Shown here piece by piece: positions 50,340 through 60,542 of a stretch of DNA of 64,000 nt. Source of the stretch: Pseudomonas tumuqii (GTDB lineage: Bacteria > Pseudomonadota > Gammaproteobacteria > Pseudomonadales > Pseudomonadaceae); NCBI RefSeq assembly GCF_013184545.1, contig NZ_JAAOJA010000011.1, positions 124,001 to 188,000 of the forward strand, written 5' to 3'. Made by a program: the position numbers and the translations under genes. Positions within the stretch are counted from its first letter, which is position 1. Each line of letters begins with the position of its first letter. The notes under the pieces were generated by a model. The model was not told the origin of the DNA, did no database searches, and worked only from the letters and a program-made list of their open reading frames with translations.

Positions 50340-53300
50340 ATGAAAAGAATGCTGATTAACGCAACTCAACCCGAAGAGTTGCGTGTTGCTCTGGTCGATG
50401 GCCAACGCTTGTATGACCTGGACATAGAATCGGGCGCCCGCGAGCAGAAGAAGGCCAACATCTATAAAGGCCGCATCACTCGCGTCGAACCCAGCCTCGA
50501 GGCCGCTTTTGTCGACTTCGGCTCGGAGCGCCACGGCTTTCTCCCCCTCAAAGAAATCTCCCGCGAATACTTCAGCAAGGCTACCGAGGGTCGCGTCAAC
50601 ATCAAAGACGTGCTCAAGGAAGGTCAGGAAGTCATCGTTCAGGTCGAAAAAGAGGAACGTGGCAACAAGGGCGCAGCCCTGACCACCTTCATCAGCCTGG
50701 CCGGTCGTTACCTGGTACTGATGCCGAACAACCCGCGTGCCGGCGGCATCTCGCGCCGCATCGAAGGCGAAGAGCGCAACGAACTGCGCGAAGCCCTCAA
50801 TGGCCTGGTCGCCCCGAGCGACATGGGCCTGATCGTACGCACCGCCGGTCTCGGCCGTTCCAGCGAAGAAATGCAGTGGGACCTCGACTACCTGCTGCAA
50901 CTGTGGAACGCCATCAAGGAAGCCTCACTCGATCGCGCCGCCCCCTTCCTGATTTACCAGGAAAGCAACGTGATCATCCGCGCCATCCGCGACTACCTGC
51001 GCCAGGACATCGGCGAAGTGCTGGTCGACAGCGTCGAAGCGCAACAGGAAGCGCTCAGCTTCATCAACCAGGTGATGCCGCAGTACGCCAGCAAGATCAA
51101 GCTGTATGAAGACAGCGTGCCGCTGTTCAACCGCTTCCAGATCGAAAGCCAGATCGAAACCGCCTTCCAGCGCGAAGTGAAGTTGCCGTCCGGCGGCGCC
51201 ATCGTGATCGACCCGACCGAAGCCCTGGTGTCCATCGACATCAACTCGGCGCGTGCGACCAAAGGCAGCGACATCGAAGAAACCGCGCTGCAAACCAACC
51301 TGGAAGCAGCCGAAGAAATCGCCCGTCAGCTGCGTTTGCGCGACATCGGCGGCCTGATCGTGATCGACTTCATCGACATGACGCCAGCCAAGAACCAGCG
51401 CGCCGTGGAAGAAAAGGTCCGCGAAAGCCTGGAAGCCGACCGCGCCCGCGTCCAGGTTGGCCGCATCTCGCGCTTCGGCCTGCTGGAAATGTCCCGTCAA
51501 CGCCTGCGCCCGTCGCTTGGCGAAAGCAGCGGCATCGTCTGCCCGCGCTGCAACGGCCAAGGCATCATCCGTGATGTCGAATCGCTGTCCCTGGCGATCC
51601 TCCGTCTGATCGAAGAAGAAGCCCTGAAGGATCGCACCGCCGAGGTCCGCGCCCAGGTGCCGATCCCGGTTGCGGCCTTCCTGCTCAACGAGAAACGCAA
51701 CTCGATCACCAAGATCGAACTGCGCAGCCGTGCACGCATCGTCATCCTGCCGAACGACCACCTGGAAACGCCGCACTTCGAAGTGCAGCGCATTCGTGAC
51801 GACAGCCCGGAAGCACAATCCACCCAGTCCAGCTATGAAATGGCTGCCACCGAAGTGGAAGAAGTGCAACCGGCCGCCGCCACCCGCACCCTGGTTCGCC
51901 AGGAAGCGGCGATCAAGACCGCGCCACAGCGTACCGCACCGACACCCGCGGCCGAGGTCAGTGCCCCAGTAGTAGCCCCCGCCAGCCAACCGAGCCTGTT
52001 CAAGGGCCTGGTAAAATCGCTGGTCAGCCTGTTTGCCGGCAAGGAAGAGGAAGCAAAACCTGCGGTAATCGAGAAGAAAGCCAGCGAACGCCCGCAGCGT
52101 AGCGATGAGCGTCGTAATGGCCGCCAGCAGAACCGCAGCCGTGGCGGTCGCCGCGACGAAGAGCGCAAGCCACGTGAAGAGCGCGCTCCGCGTGAAGAAC
52201 GGGCACCTCGCGAAGAGCGTCAGCCGCGCGTAGCGCGTGAAGAAGCGCAACCGCGCGAAGAACGCCAACCACGTGAAGCCGTTGAAGTTCGCGAGCCGCA
52301 GGAAGTCCGTCAATCGCGCCCACCGCGCGAAGGCCAGGAGAATCGCCGCGAGCGCAAGCCACGCGAAGAGCGTCCAGCCCGCGAACTGCGCGAGCCACTG
52401 GACGCAGCGCAAAGCGCTGACAGCAGCAGCGAGAGCAGCACTGCAGAAGTGCGTGCCGAGCGCCCTCAGCGTGAACCGCGCCAACCGCGCGCACCACGTG
52501 AAGAGCGCCAACCACGCCCTGAAACAGCTGCCGTTATCGACGATGAAGTACTGAGCAACGAAGACGCTCAGCCAGACGATGAACCGGAAGGCGTAGAAGG
52601 TGAACGTCCGCGCCGCCGCTCGCGTGGCCAGCGTCGTCGCAGCAATCGCCGCGAGCGTCAAAGCGACGCCAGCGGCAATGTGATCGAAGGCACTGAAGAA
52701 AGTAGCGAACCCCAGGCTGAAGCCACGATGCCACTGGTCGTAGCCGCAACCGTTGCCGCTGAAACAAGCGCAGAACTGGTCAGCGCCGAGCCCGTCGCGA
52801 CCGAGCAAGTGGCTGAGGCAACTTCGGCGCAGGAGACTGCAGAGCCAGAGCTGCCAGTGGCCGAGCAACCCAGCGAAGCACGCACTACTGAAGCGGCTGA
52901 AGAAGCAACGGTAGAGACTGCCGAAGTCAGTGCGCCACCGGTCATCGAAGCAATCCCTGAGATCAGCACAGAAGCCGTCACTCCCGCGCCAAGCGAAGAG
53001 CCCGCCGAAGTGGCGGTCGACATCGTTGCCAGCGAGCCGGCTGCAGCAGCAATCACAGTGACCGAAACCGTCAGCGAAGCACCCGCAGAGATCGCAAGCA
53101 TCGTACCGAGCGCTACAGGTCGCGCGCCGAACGATCCCCGCGAAGTGCGCCGCCGTCAACGCGAAGCCGAGCGCCTGGCGCGCGAAGCTGCCGAGACCGC
53201 AGCCGCTCAGCCAGCCGGCGCGGTAGAAGCAACCAGCCCAGCCGAACCGGCGGCTGAAGCTGCAGCCAGCGACGAAGCCACTGAAGCAACCCACGAAGCA

Positions 53301-53408
53301 CCAGCGGCTGAGACCAGCGAGCCGGAGCGCACGCTGGTCAGCGTAATGGATGCCGAAACTGAAACTGAAAAGAATCAGAATGAGCATGCGGACAAACCGC
53401 ACGCCTGA
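50340..53408 (+). CDS. rne: Ribonuclease E
   Basis: 1022 residues. Catalytic half 1 to about 510: S1 domain near 36-120, active-site DINSAR and IVIDFIDM Asp pair, zinc-link CPRCNGQG. The C-terminal half is an unstructured scaffold: an Arg-rich stretch with (P)REER repeats at about 600-690, an Ala/Glu/Val-rich acidic region, then GRAPNDPREVRRRQREAERL near 920. REER repeats and the NDPR motif are short binding motifs reported in P. aeruginosa RNase E. It starts mRNA decay and rRNA/tRNA processing. A terminator follows. Confidence 0.97.
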   Translation: MKRMLINATQPEELRVALVDGQRLYDLDIESGAREQKKANIYKGRITRVEPSLEAAFVDFGSERHGFLPLKEISREYFSKATEGRVNIKDVLKEGQEVIVQVEKEERGNKGAALTTFISLAGRYLVLMPNNPRAGGISRRIEGEERNELREALNGLVAPSDMGLIVRTAGLGRSSEEMQWDLDYLLQLWNAIKEASLDRAAPFLIYQESNVIIRAIRDYLRQDIGEVLVDSVEAQQEALSFINQVMPQYASKIKLYEDSVPLFNRFQIESQIETAFQREVKLPSGGAIVIDPTEALVSIDINSARATKGSDIEETALQTNLEAAEEIARQLRLRDIGGLIVIDFIDMTPAKNQRAVEEKVRESLEADRARVQVGRISRFGLLEMSRQRLRPSLGESSGIVCPRCNGQGIIRDVESLSLAILRLIEEEALKDRTAEVRAQVPIPVAAFLLNEKRNSITKIELRSRARIVILPNDHLETPHFEVQRIRDDSPEAQSTQSSYEMAATEVEEVQPAAATRTLVRQEAAIKTAPQRTAPTPAAEVSAPVVAPASQPSLFKGLVKSLVSLFAGKEEEAKPAVIEKKASERPQRSDERRNGRQQNRSRGGRRDEERKPREERAPREERAPREERQPRVAREEAQPREERQPREAVEVREPQEVRQSRPPREGQENRRERKPREERPARELREPLDAAQSADSSSESSTAEVRAERPQREPRQPRAPREERQPRPETAAVIDDEVLSNEDAQPDDEPEGVEGERPRRRSRGQRRRSNRRERQSDASGNVIEGTEESSEPQAEATMPLVVAATVAAETSAELVSAEPVATEQVAEATSAQETAEPELPVAEQPSEARTTEAAEEATVETAEVSAPPVIEAIPEISTEAVTPAPSEEPAEVAVDIVASEPAAAAITVTETVSEAPAEIASIVPSATGRAPNDPREVRRRQREAERLAREAAETAAAQPAGAVEATSPAEPAAEAAASDEATEATHEAPAAETSEPERTLVSVMDAETETEKNQNEHADKPHA

Positions 53409-53424
53409 GACTATTCAGCGCAAT

Positions 53425-53455
53425 AAAAAGGGGATGCTTCGGCATCCCCTTTTTT
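53425..53455 (+). terminator. Terminator of rne
   Basis: AAAAAGGGGATGC-TTCG-GCATCCCCTTTTTT, 17 bp after the stop. Confidence 0.93.
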
Positions 53456-53536
53456 ATGCTTCTGCCCACGCTACACGACCAAACCCAACGGGATCATGGC
53501 TCGCAGGCATAGCCATCTCTTGGCGCCGAATACGGC

Positions 53537-54556
53537 TTAAAGCACGTTAGGCTCGATTTCCAGATCTACGGCAAAGCGCCGGAAAATATCCGCCTGGATA
53601 CGCCGCGCCAACGCCAACAACTGCTGCCCGGTGGCCTGACCATAATTGACCAGCACCAGAGCCTGCAATCGATGCACCCCGGCATCGCCCTCACGAAAGC
53701 CTTTCCAGCCAGCGCGCTCGATCAGCCAGCCAGCGGCCAGCTTGACCCGTCCATCGGCCTGCGGATACGCCACCAGATCGGCATGTTCGGCGCTCAAGCG
53801 CTGCGCCAGCTCAACTGCAACCATAGGGTTCTTGAAAAAACTGCCGGCGTTACCCAGCACCGCCGGATCCGGCAATTTCTCGCTGCGAATCGCACAGATC
53901 GCCTGGCTGACATCGACAGCCGTCGGCGCCGTCACCCCCTGCTCCACCAGGCGCTGACGCAGTGGACCGTAGTCGAGATGCAACGCGGCCGTACGGCTCA
54001 AGGCGAAGCGTACGCGCAGGATCACCCAGCGTCCTGCTTCCTGCTTGAACAGGCTGTCGCGATAGGCGAAGCCACAGTCGGCCAGGGAAAATTCGCGCAG
54101 CTCGCCGCTGCGGCGATCCAGGGCGGTCAAGCCGGCGAACAGGTCTTTCAGCTCGACACCATAGGCACCAATATTCTGCATCGGTGCGGCGCCGACCGTA
54201 CCCGGGATCAGGCTGAGGTTTTCCAGGCCAACCAAACCCTGCTGCAGCGTCCACTGCACGAAGGGGTGCCACGGCTCGCCGGCCTCAGCCTCGACCAGCA
54301 CCCGCTCGCCGTCATCCTGCAACACGCGAATGCCGCGGCTGGCCATGCGCAGCACCAGCGCCTCGACGTCGGCGGTCAGCAGCATATTGCTGCCACCGCC
54401 GAGCAACAGCACGGGCAACAGCTGCTGTTGTGCATAAGCCAACGCCTCACGCACCTGATCGTCGTCATGCGCCTCGGCAAACCAGCGCGCCGCAACATCC
54501 ACGGCGAAGCTGTTATAGGCCTTGAGCGAAACCAGCGGCAGAACATTGAGACTCAT
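53537..54556 (-). CDS. murB: UDP-N-acetylenolpyruvoylglucosamine reductase
   Basis: 339 residues, type I MurB. FAD site with LLGGGSNMLL and LSLIPGTVGAAPMQNIGAYG; the catalytic Ser lies in NAGSFFKNP. Reduces enolpyruvyl-UDP-GlcNAc for peptidoglycan. Overlaps ptpA by 4 bp. Confidence 0.96.
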   Translation of the reverse strand: MSLNVLPLVSLKAYNSFAVDVAARWFAEAHDDDQVREALAYAQQQLLPVLLLGGGSNMLLTADVEALVLRMASRGIRVLQDDGERVLVEAEAGEPWHPFVQWTLQQGLVGLENLSLIPGTVGAAPMQNIGAYGVELKDLFAGLTALDRRSGELREFSLADCGFAYRDSLFKQEAGRWVILRVRFALSRTAALHLDYGPLRQRLVEQGVTAPTAVDVSQAICAIRSEKLPDPAVLGNAGSFFKNPMVAVELAQRLSAEHADLVAYPQADGRVKLAAGWLIERAGWKGFREGDAGVHRLQALVLVNYGQATGQQLLALARRIQADIFRRFAVDLEIEPNVL

Positions 54557-55017
54557 AGTCGCCCCCGCAGCTCGCGGAGCAAGCCATCGCAGGCCTGCTC
54601 GAGCAGATCCAACACCTGCTCGAAACCTTCCTCGCCACCGTAATAAGGGTCCGGCACCTCATCCAGCGCCAGGTCATAGCGGCGCAGGAACAGATCCAGC
54701 TCGGCCATGGCGTCGCCTGGACGCATGCGCCGCAGGTGTTCCAGATTGCTGTTATCCATGGCCAGAATCAGATCGAAACGCCTGAAATCACTGGCGCAGA
54801 CCTGACGCCCGCGCAGGGCGGAAAGATCATAACCGCGCAACTGCGCCGCTTGCCGAGTGCGGCTGTCCGGCGGCTTGCCCACATGCCAATCGCCGGTGCC
54901 GGCGGAATCGACCACGACGCCCTCCTCCAGCCCCAGTTCACGCAACTTGTGCCGCAGCACCGCCTCGGCAGTAGGCGAGCGGCAGATATTGCCCAGGCAG
55001 ACAAACAGGATCCTCAT
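54553..55017 (-). CDS. Low-molecular-weight protein-tyrosine phosphatase
   Basis: 154 residues. P-loop CLGNICRSP at 7-15 and acid-loop DPYYGGEEGFEQVLDL. Different from the ArsC copy at 2866, which has CVANAARS. Probably a tyrosine phosphatase of envelope or exopolysaccharide control; substrate unknown. Start ATG 55017 overlaps the kdsB stop by one base. Confidence 0.92.
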   Translation of the reverse strand: MRILFVCLGNICRSPTAEAVLRHKLRELGLEEGVVVDSAGTGDWHVGKPPDSRTRQAAQLRGYDLSALRGRQVCASDFRRFDLILAMDNSNLEHLRRMRPGDAMAELDLFLRRYDLALDEVPDPYYGGEEGFEQVLDLLEQACDGLLRELRGRL

Positions 55018-55781
55018 CAAGCCCCCAACAGTCGGCGCACGCGCTCTAGATCTTCCCGGGTATCGACCCCAGCCGGCGGGGCCTGCAGGGCATCGGCGAC
55101 ATGGATGCGCACCCCATGCCAGAGCGCGCGCAGCTGCTCCAGGCACTCGGTGTCTTCCAGCCAGCAAGGCCCCCAGGCGACGAAATCGTGGAGGAACTGC
55201 GCGCGGTAGGCATAGATGCCGATATGCCGACGGTAGGGCACGTTGGCCGGCAACTGCTCGCGACTTACGGCAAAAGCATCGCGCGCCCAGGGTAACGGGG
55301 CACGGCTGAAGGTCAGCGCCAGGCCATGGCGATCGCTCGCGACCTTGACCACGTTGGGATTGAACAGCGCAGCCACATCGTCGATCGGTTCGGCCAGGGT
55401 GGCGATCGCCGCCTGCGGGTTGGCCGCCAAGTTGGCCGCCACCTGATCGATGATCGCCGGTGGAATCAGCGGTTCGTCGCCCTGCACGTTGACCACGATG
55501 GCATCGGGCGCCAGCCCCAGCACGGCGGCCACTTCGGCCAGGCGATCGGTGCCGGAGTTGTGGTCGATACGGGTCAACAGCACTTCGGCGCCGAAACCGC
55601 GGCAGGCCTCGACGATGCGCGCATCGTCGGTCGCCACCACCACCTGCCGGGCGCTGCTTTTACCCGCCTGTTCCCAGACATGCTGGATCATCGGTTTGCC
55701 GGCAATGTCCTGCAGCGGCTTGCCGGGCAGACGGCTGGAGGCGTAACGCGCCGGGATCACAACGGTAAAAGCGTCGTTCAT
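55017..55781 (-). CDS. kdsB: CMP-KDO synthetase
   Basis: 254 residues. Nucleotide site VIPARYASSRLPGKPL, then VNVQGDEPLI and KRHIG-type RRHIGIYAYR. Activates KDO for lipid A core. Confidence 0.96.
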   Translation of the reverse strand: MNDAFTVVIPARYASSRLPGKPLQDIAGKPMIQHVWEQAGKSSARQVVVATDDARIVEACRGFGAEVLLTRIDHNSGTDRLAEVAAVLGLAPDAIVVNVQGDEPLIPPAIIDQVAANLAANPQAAIATLAEPIDDVAALFNPNVVKVASDRHGLALTFSRAPLPWARDAFAVSREQLPANVPYRRHIGIYAYRAQFLHDFVAWGPCWLEDTECLEQLRALWHGVRIHVADALQAPPAGVDTREDLERVRRLLGA

Positions 55782-55967
55782 TTACTTGTCCAGACGCTCG
55801 TCGACGTTGAGGGTACGGGCTTCGCTTTCCAGCATCACCGGGATGCCGTCACGCACCGGAAAGGCCAGGCCATCGGCCTTGCAGATCAGCTCGGACTTGT
55901 CGGCGGCGAGCTTGAGCGGGCCCTTGCACAGTGGGCAGGCCAAGATATCGAGTAATTTCGGGTCCAT
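55782..55967 (-). CDS. Trm112/YcaR-family small protein
   Basis: 61 residues: MDPKLLDILACPLCKGPLKL with a zinc-type CxxC and RDGIPVMLESEARTL. Sits between lpxK and kdsB as in E. coli (ycaR). One base before the kdsB start. Exact role in bacteria unsettled. Confidence 0.9.
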   Translation of the reverse strand: MDPKLLDILACPLCKGPLKLAADKSELICKADGLAFPVRDGIPVMLESEARTLNVDERLDK

Positions 55968-56028
55968 GGGAGATCCTTGCTGTAGAGCGGCTGCAATGAA
56001 TGGGACGGCGCTCGCCATAGCCGCTGGC

Positions 56029-57033
56029 TTAGCGAGCGAGAGGCAGCAAAGCGGTCAATTGCGCATCGAACCAGGCAATGAAGGCCGCCGAGGGCTCGGC
56101 ATCCACCACCAGGTACCACCAGTCATCGGCGGCAAAAGCCCGGCATTTAACCGCATCCTTTTCCGTCATGACCACAGGCAACGCCGGGCTGAATTTCAGC
56201 AGCTCGGCGCTGAACTGCGCATGGTCGGCAAAAGCATGCGGAATCGGCCGCCAGTGTAGCGTTTCGAGCGTATCGAAGAAACGCTGAGGGTTACCGATGC
56301 CGGCGACGGCATGCAGCTGCTGTTGCGGCGAGAAATGCGTCAGCGGGTACTGCTCGCCACTGCGCAGGTTGACCAGGGCGCGCGGACGCAAGCCGAAGGC
56401 GTAACCACCCTGCGGATCGCTGCTGGCACCGTTGTAGAGCAGCGCATCGACACTCAACAGGCGCTCGACCGGCTCGCGCAACGGCCCGGCGGGCAGACAA
56501 CGTGCATTGCCCAGGCCGCGCGCTGCATCGATCAGCACCAGTTCCAGATCACGGGCCAGGCGATAGTGCTGCAAGCCGTCGTCACTGAGAATCAGATCCA
56601 GCGGCTCCGCTGCCAGCAAGGCAGCCACCGCACGCCCGCGATCGGGGTCGATCATCAAGGGCACAGCACTGCGCTGGACGATCAGCAGCGGCTCGTCGCC
56701 GGCAACGCCGGGGCTTTGATCGGCTTGCACCCGCCAAGGCAATTGCGGCGGTTTGGCGCCGTAGCCACGACTGACCACGCCGACCCTGAGGCCACGCTGG
56801 CGGCAATGTTCGATCAACCAGAGGATCAGTGGGGTCTTGCCAGTGCCGCCGACGGTGATATTGCCCACCACCACGACCGGCACCGGAGCGCGGTATATCT
56901 TGCCCTCCCCCGCGAGGAAGCGTGCACGCTTGCGCTTTACCACCGCACGGTAGAGACCCTCGAATGGCCGCAGCAGGGTCAGCGCCGGGTGCCCGGCATA
57001 CCAGGCCGCGAGCAGCCGGTCGGATAGACTCAT
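56029..57033 (-). CDS. lpxK: Tetraacyldisaccharide 4'-kinase
   Basis: 334 residues. P-loop GNITVGGTGKTP; N-terminal membrane-associating helix. Phosphorylates the lipid A precursor. ATG at 57033; a longer start exists. Follows exbD by 13 bp. Confidence 0.94.
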   Translation of the reverse strand: MSLSDRLLAAWYAGHPALTLLRPFEGLYRAVVKRKRARFLAGEGKIYRAPVPVVVVGNITVGGTGKTPLILWLIEHCRQRGLRVGVVSRGYGAKPPQLPWRVQADQSPGVAGDEPLLIVQRSAVPLMIDPDRGRAVAALLAAEPLDLILSDDGLQHYRLARDLELVLIDAARGLGNARCLPAGPLREPVERLLSVDALLYNGASSDPQGGYAFGLRPRALVNLRSGEQYPLTHFSPQQQLHAVAGIGNPQRFFDTLETLHWRPIPHAFADHAQFSAELLKFSPALPVVMTEKDAVKCRAFAADDWWYLVVDAEPSAAFIAWFDAQLTALLPLAR

Positions 57034-57046
57034 CGGCGCACGTTCC

Positions 57047-57475
57047 TCAAGGCGTGGCCTGCGCCTCGACCGTGGTGATGCGCAGGTGGGCAAAGCCCAA
57101 CTTGCCGGCGGCGTCCATGGCCGTGATCACCGCCTGATGGGGGGTCTTGCCATCGGCACTAATGGTCAGCGGCAGGCTGTTATCACCCGCCGATTCCTTT
57201 TGCAGCGCCGCCATCAAGCCATCCAGATCACTTTTCAGCAGTTGCTTGCCATTCAGCGAATAACTGCCGTCGACGGCGATCAGTACCTCCAACTGTTTGA
57301 GCTCGGTCTGCTCCGGCGGCGTGCCACTGGCGGCCTCGGGCAGATCGACCTTGAGCTGGGTCTCACGGGTGAAGGTGGTGGTGACCACAAAAAACAAGAG
57401 CAGGATGAACACCACGTCGATCAGCGAAGCCAGGTTGATCTCGACGTTCTCCCGCGGTTTGCGCCGGAATTTCAC
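57047..57475 (-). CDS. exbD: ExbD/TolR-family protein
   Basis: 142 residues. One TM helix (LIDVVFILLLFFVVTTTF, Asp in the helix), then a periplasmic domain. Uses proton motive force with ExbB to power a TonB- or Tol-like system. Overlaps exbB by 4 bp. Confidence 0.9.
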   Translation of the reverse strand: MKFRRKPRENVEINLASLIDVVFILLLFFVVTTTFTRETQLKVDLPEAASGTPPEQTELKQLEVLIAVDGSYSLNGKQLLKSDLDGLMAALQKESAGDNSLPLTISADGKTPHQAVITAMDAAGKLGFAHLRITTVEAQATP

Positions 57476-58104
57476 GCCTTGCCCTCAGCAAAATCGACAT
57501 CACGATCACCTTGCACCACTTCCACCAGCTTGATCGCTTCCTGTTCCATACCGACCACCAGCTCATCGACCCGGCGCTGCAGGTAACGGTGAAAGAACAA
57601 CGCTGGAATGGCCACCATCAAACCGGCCGCCGTAGTGATCAATGCCTTGGAAATACCCGCGGCGAGCAGCGCCGCATTGGCCATGCCCGAACCCATGAAG
57701 GAGCTGAAGATCTCGATCATGCCCAGCACGGTACCGAGCAACCCGAGCAGCGGCGCGATACCGGCAATAGTACCCAGGGCATTGAGGTAGCGCTCCAGAT
57801 CGTGAATAACACGTGCGGCCGCCTCTTCGATGCACTCTTTCATGATCTCGCGACCATGCTTGGAGTTGGCCAGGCCGGCAGCCAGAATCTGTCCCAAGGG
57901 CGAGTTGGCACGCAACTCCTTGAGCTTCTGGTTGTTCAGCTTTTTATCCTTGATCCAGCGCCACACCTGACCGAGTAGGTGTGGCGGTGTGATACGGCTG
58001 GGCCGCAGCGTCCACAGACGCTCGGCAATAATGCCGACCGCAACGATAGAGCAGAGCATGATCGGCAGCATTATCCAGCCGCCAGCTTTAACCAGTTCCC
58101 ACAC
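57472..58104 (-). CDS. exbB: ExbB/TolQ-family proton channel
   Basis: 210 residues, three TM helices (WIMLPIMLCSIVAVGI near 10-26; about 115-140; about 155-180). GTG start at 58104 with AGGGGA upstream; a longer start at 58137 is less likely. Partner of ExbD. No tonB beside it. Confidence 0.88.
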   Translation of the reverse strand: MWELVKAGGWIMLPIMLCSIVAVGIIAERLWTLRPSRITPPHLLGQVWRWIKDKKLNNQKLKELRANSPLGQILAAGLANSKHGREIMKECIEEAAARVIHDLERYLNALGTIAGIAPLLGLLGTVLGMIEIFSSFMGSGMANAALLAAGISKALITTAAGLMVAIPALFFHRYLQRRVDELVVGMEQEAIKLVEVVQGDRDVDFAEGKA

Positions 58105-58176
58105 GGTGGCACATCCCCTTTGGAAAAGTGGCGCCACTCTAGCATAGGGGCGACATGTCGCCGACCGCCGCTGTTC

Positions 58177-60408
58177 TCATTTTTCTCGCCAAAAACGTGC
58201 GCGCTCGCGCAACCCTTGCCCTTGGACAAAGGCGCCCAGACGAATATGCACGGCTCCGTACTCGACCGTGTCATAGAGCCGCGCGGGCAGCGCTTCGTAG
58301 CGCGCCACCACACTGGCATGCGGATGACCGAATGCATTGTGCTGGCCGCGGGAAATCAGCGCGGCGCGCGGCGCCACTGCATCCAGCAAGGCCTGTGAGG
58401 AAGAGCTGCGACTGCCATGGTGCGGCGCCAACAACCAGTGCGCGCGAACATCCAGGCCACTGTCGAGCAGTGCACGCTCGGCGCTGCTGTCGATATCACC
58501 CGTCAGTAGCAGGCGCTCACCAGCCGCCTCGATCAGCAATACGCAGGAGGCCTGGTTGCCATCCGTCGCCTGCGCCCAACGCCAGAGAGTGAAATGCACC
58601 CCATCCCACTGCCAGCTGCGCCCCGATTCGCAGGCCTCGGCCCGAAGCATTCCGGGGAGTGCCGCGGCCTCGCCGCTCACCACCTGCCTGACCGGCATGC
58701 CCCGCTGAATCGCCAGCGCACCGCCAGAATGATCGTTGTCGGCATGGCTGAGCAGTAACATATCCAGCTGCGCCACCCCCAATCCGCGCAGCGACGGCAG
58801 CACGACACGCTCGCCCATGTCGAAATCGCCGAAGCGCGGCCCGGCGTCATACAGCAGTGCGTGCTCGCGGGTGCGCAGCAAGACCGCCAGGCCCTGGCCA
58901 ACGTCCAGCATCCACACCTCAGCCTGGCCATCGGCCGGCCGCTGTACCTCGGTATAGAACAGTGGCAGCAGGAGAATCCAGCCCAGGCTGCGCAATGGCA
59001 CACCGGCCGGCAGCAGCAACAGCAAAGTACCTAGCGCCACCAGCAACCAAGCCCAGAGCGGTAATGTCTCGGGCAACCAGGCCGGCAGCCAGGTGGCAAT
59101 CTGCGCCAGCAGCATGAACAGCAGCTTGAGCAAACCACCGGCGAGCCATAGCAGTGCCTCGCCCAGCCAGGGCAGCGGCAAGAGCAGGGTTCCCAACAAT
59201 GCCAACGGCACCACCGCCAGACCGACCCAGGGCACGGCAAGCAGATTGGCTAGCGGGCCACTGGCACTGACCGGCAAACCCAAGGCCAGCAACAGCGGCA
59301 GCAACCCGACGGCCATCGCCCACTGCGCCCGCCCCAGCGTTTGCCACCACGGCCAGGCGCCCAGCCGGCCACTGAAAATCAGAACCAACAACAGCACGGC
59401 GCCGAAGGACAACCAGAAGCCCGGCTGCAAGCTGGCCAGGGGCTCCAGCAGCAAGACCACAACCAGGGCGACCAACAACGGCAAGAAAACCCCGAGATGG
59501 CGGAAGCGCCAACGCCACAGCAGCACCAGGCCGACCATCACACAGGCACGCCGCACCGGCACCTCGAAGCCTGCCAGCAGGCCATAGCCGAGCGCGCCGG
59601 CGAAGGCCAGACCACAAGCCCAGGGTAACCACGGCCACTGGCGCGGCCACCAACCCAGACGGGCCAAGCCGGCAATCAAGCCATACAACAACCCGGCCAG
59701 CAGGCCGATATGCTGACCGGAAATCACCAGCAAGTGCACCGTACCGGTGTCTTGCAACACACGCCAATCGGCCACCGACAAGCCAGAGCCATCACCCAAC
59801 ACCAGCGCCGCCAACGCTCCCTCGCGACCATGGGCATCGACTGCGAGCAAGCGCTGGCGCAAGCCATCACGCCAACTCCCAGGCCCGCTGGCGGCGCTCA
59901 GCAGCTGGCCACTTTTGACCGTGCCGGCAGCGCCAATGCGTTGCGCCAGCAGCCAGGCTTCGTAATCGAATGACTGTGGATTGACCAGACCATGGGGCCG
60001 TTTCAGACGCACCGCCAGGCGCCAGGTCTCGCCGGCCCGCAGCTCGGGGCCGCCATACCAGCCCAGACGCAGTCGCTGCGGCAACTCGCTACGCCGTGAC
60101 TCGGCCTGCTGCAGTTGAAACCTGACCACCCCAGCGCCCCTATCGGGCAGGCCGACCACTTGCCCCTGCAACCACAAGGTACGGCCATCGAGTTGCGGTG
60201 CCAGCCTGTCGTCCAGGGCCGACTGCGCCGAGATACCGGCCCAGCTGAAGCCAAACAGGAAAAACGCCAGCGGATAGCTACGAAATGGCAGCAACATCAG
60301 CCCCAGTATCGGCAGCAGCCATAACAGCCAGACCGGCGGTAAAGCCGGCAATAATCGTAGCAGGAGCAAACCCGCTACCAGCGCTGACATCCCTGTGCGC
60401 ATAACCAC
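58177..60408 (-). CDS. comEC: ComEC/Rec2 DNA-uptake channel
   Basis: 743 residues. N-terminal OB-like domain, competence membrane domain with many helices, then a metallo-beta-lactamase domain with LLSHADNDHSGG. Transports single-stranded DNA across the inner membrane in natural transformation. Start uncertain between 60408 and 60393. Confidence 0.93.
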   Translation of the reverse strand: MVMRTGMSALVAGLLLLRLLPALPPVWLLWLLPILGLMLLPFRSYPLAFFLFGFSWAGISAQSALDDRLAPQLDGRTLWLQGQVVGLPDRGAGVVRFQLQQAESRRSELPQRLRLGWYGGPELRAGETWRLAVRLKRPHGLVNPQSFDYEAWLLAQRIGAAGTVKSGQLLSAASGPGSWRDGLRQRLLAVDAHGREGALAALVLGDGSGLSVADWRVLQDTGTVHLLVISGQHIGLLAGLLYGLIAGLARLGWWPRQWPWLPWACGLAFAGALGYGLLAGFEVPVRRACVMVGLVLLWRWRFRHLGVFLPLLVALVVVLLLEPLASLQPGFWLSFGAVLLLVLIFSGRLGAWPWWQTLGRAQWAMAVGLLPLLLALGLPVSASGPLANLLAVPWVGLAVVPLALLGTLLLPLPWLGEALLWLAGGLLKLLFMLLAQIATWLPAWLPETLPLWAWLLVALGTLLLLLPAGVPLRSLGWILLLPLFYTEVQRPADGQAEVWMLDVGQGLAVLLRTREHALLYDAGPRFGDFDMGERVVLPSLRGLGVAQLDMLLLSHADNDHSGGALAIQRGMPVRQVVSGEAAALPGMLRAEACESGRSWQWDGVHFTLWRWAQATDGNQASCVLLIEAAGERLLLTGDIDSSAERALLDSGLDVRAHWLLAPHHGSRSSSSQALLDAVAPRAALISRGQHNAFGHPHASVVARYEALPARLYDTVEYGAVHIRLGAFVQGQGLRERARFWREK

Positions 60409-60542
60409 TCACTCCTTGAGATCCGGTTCCGTGGATCTAACCCAACAGCCGGTTTTCACTTATTTGCTGTGACAAAGTGAGAAAGCGGCTCGTCTTGAAT
60501 CGGTGCATAATATCGGCGCTTTTAGCCTGCCAGAGAGCCCCG

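Noticed and set aside
52150..52530. CRISPR-like array in rne
   Set aside because: The period follows codons for REER repeats and lies inside a conserved coding frame.
50925..53402. 825-codon minus-strand ORF opposite rne
   Set aside because: It mirrors the Glu/Ala/Arg-rich tail of RNase E. GC-rich DNA lacks stops in that frame; the Cys/Ala/Arg product has no fold.
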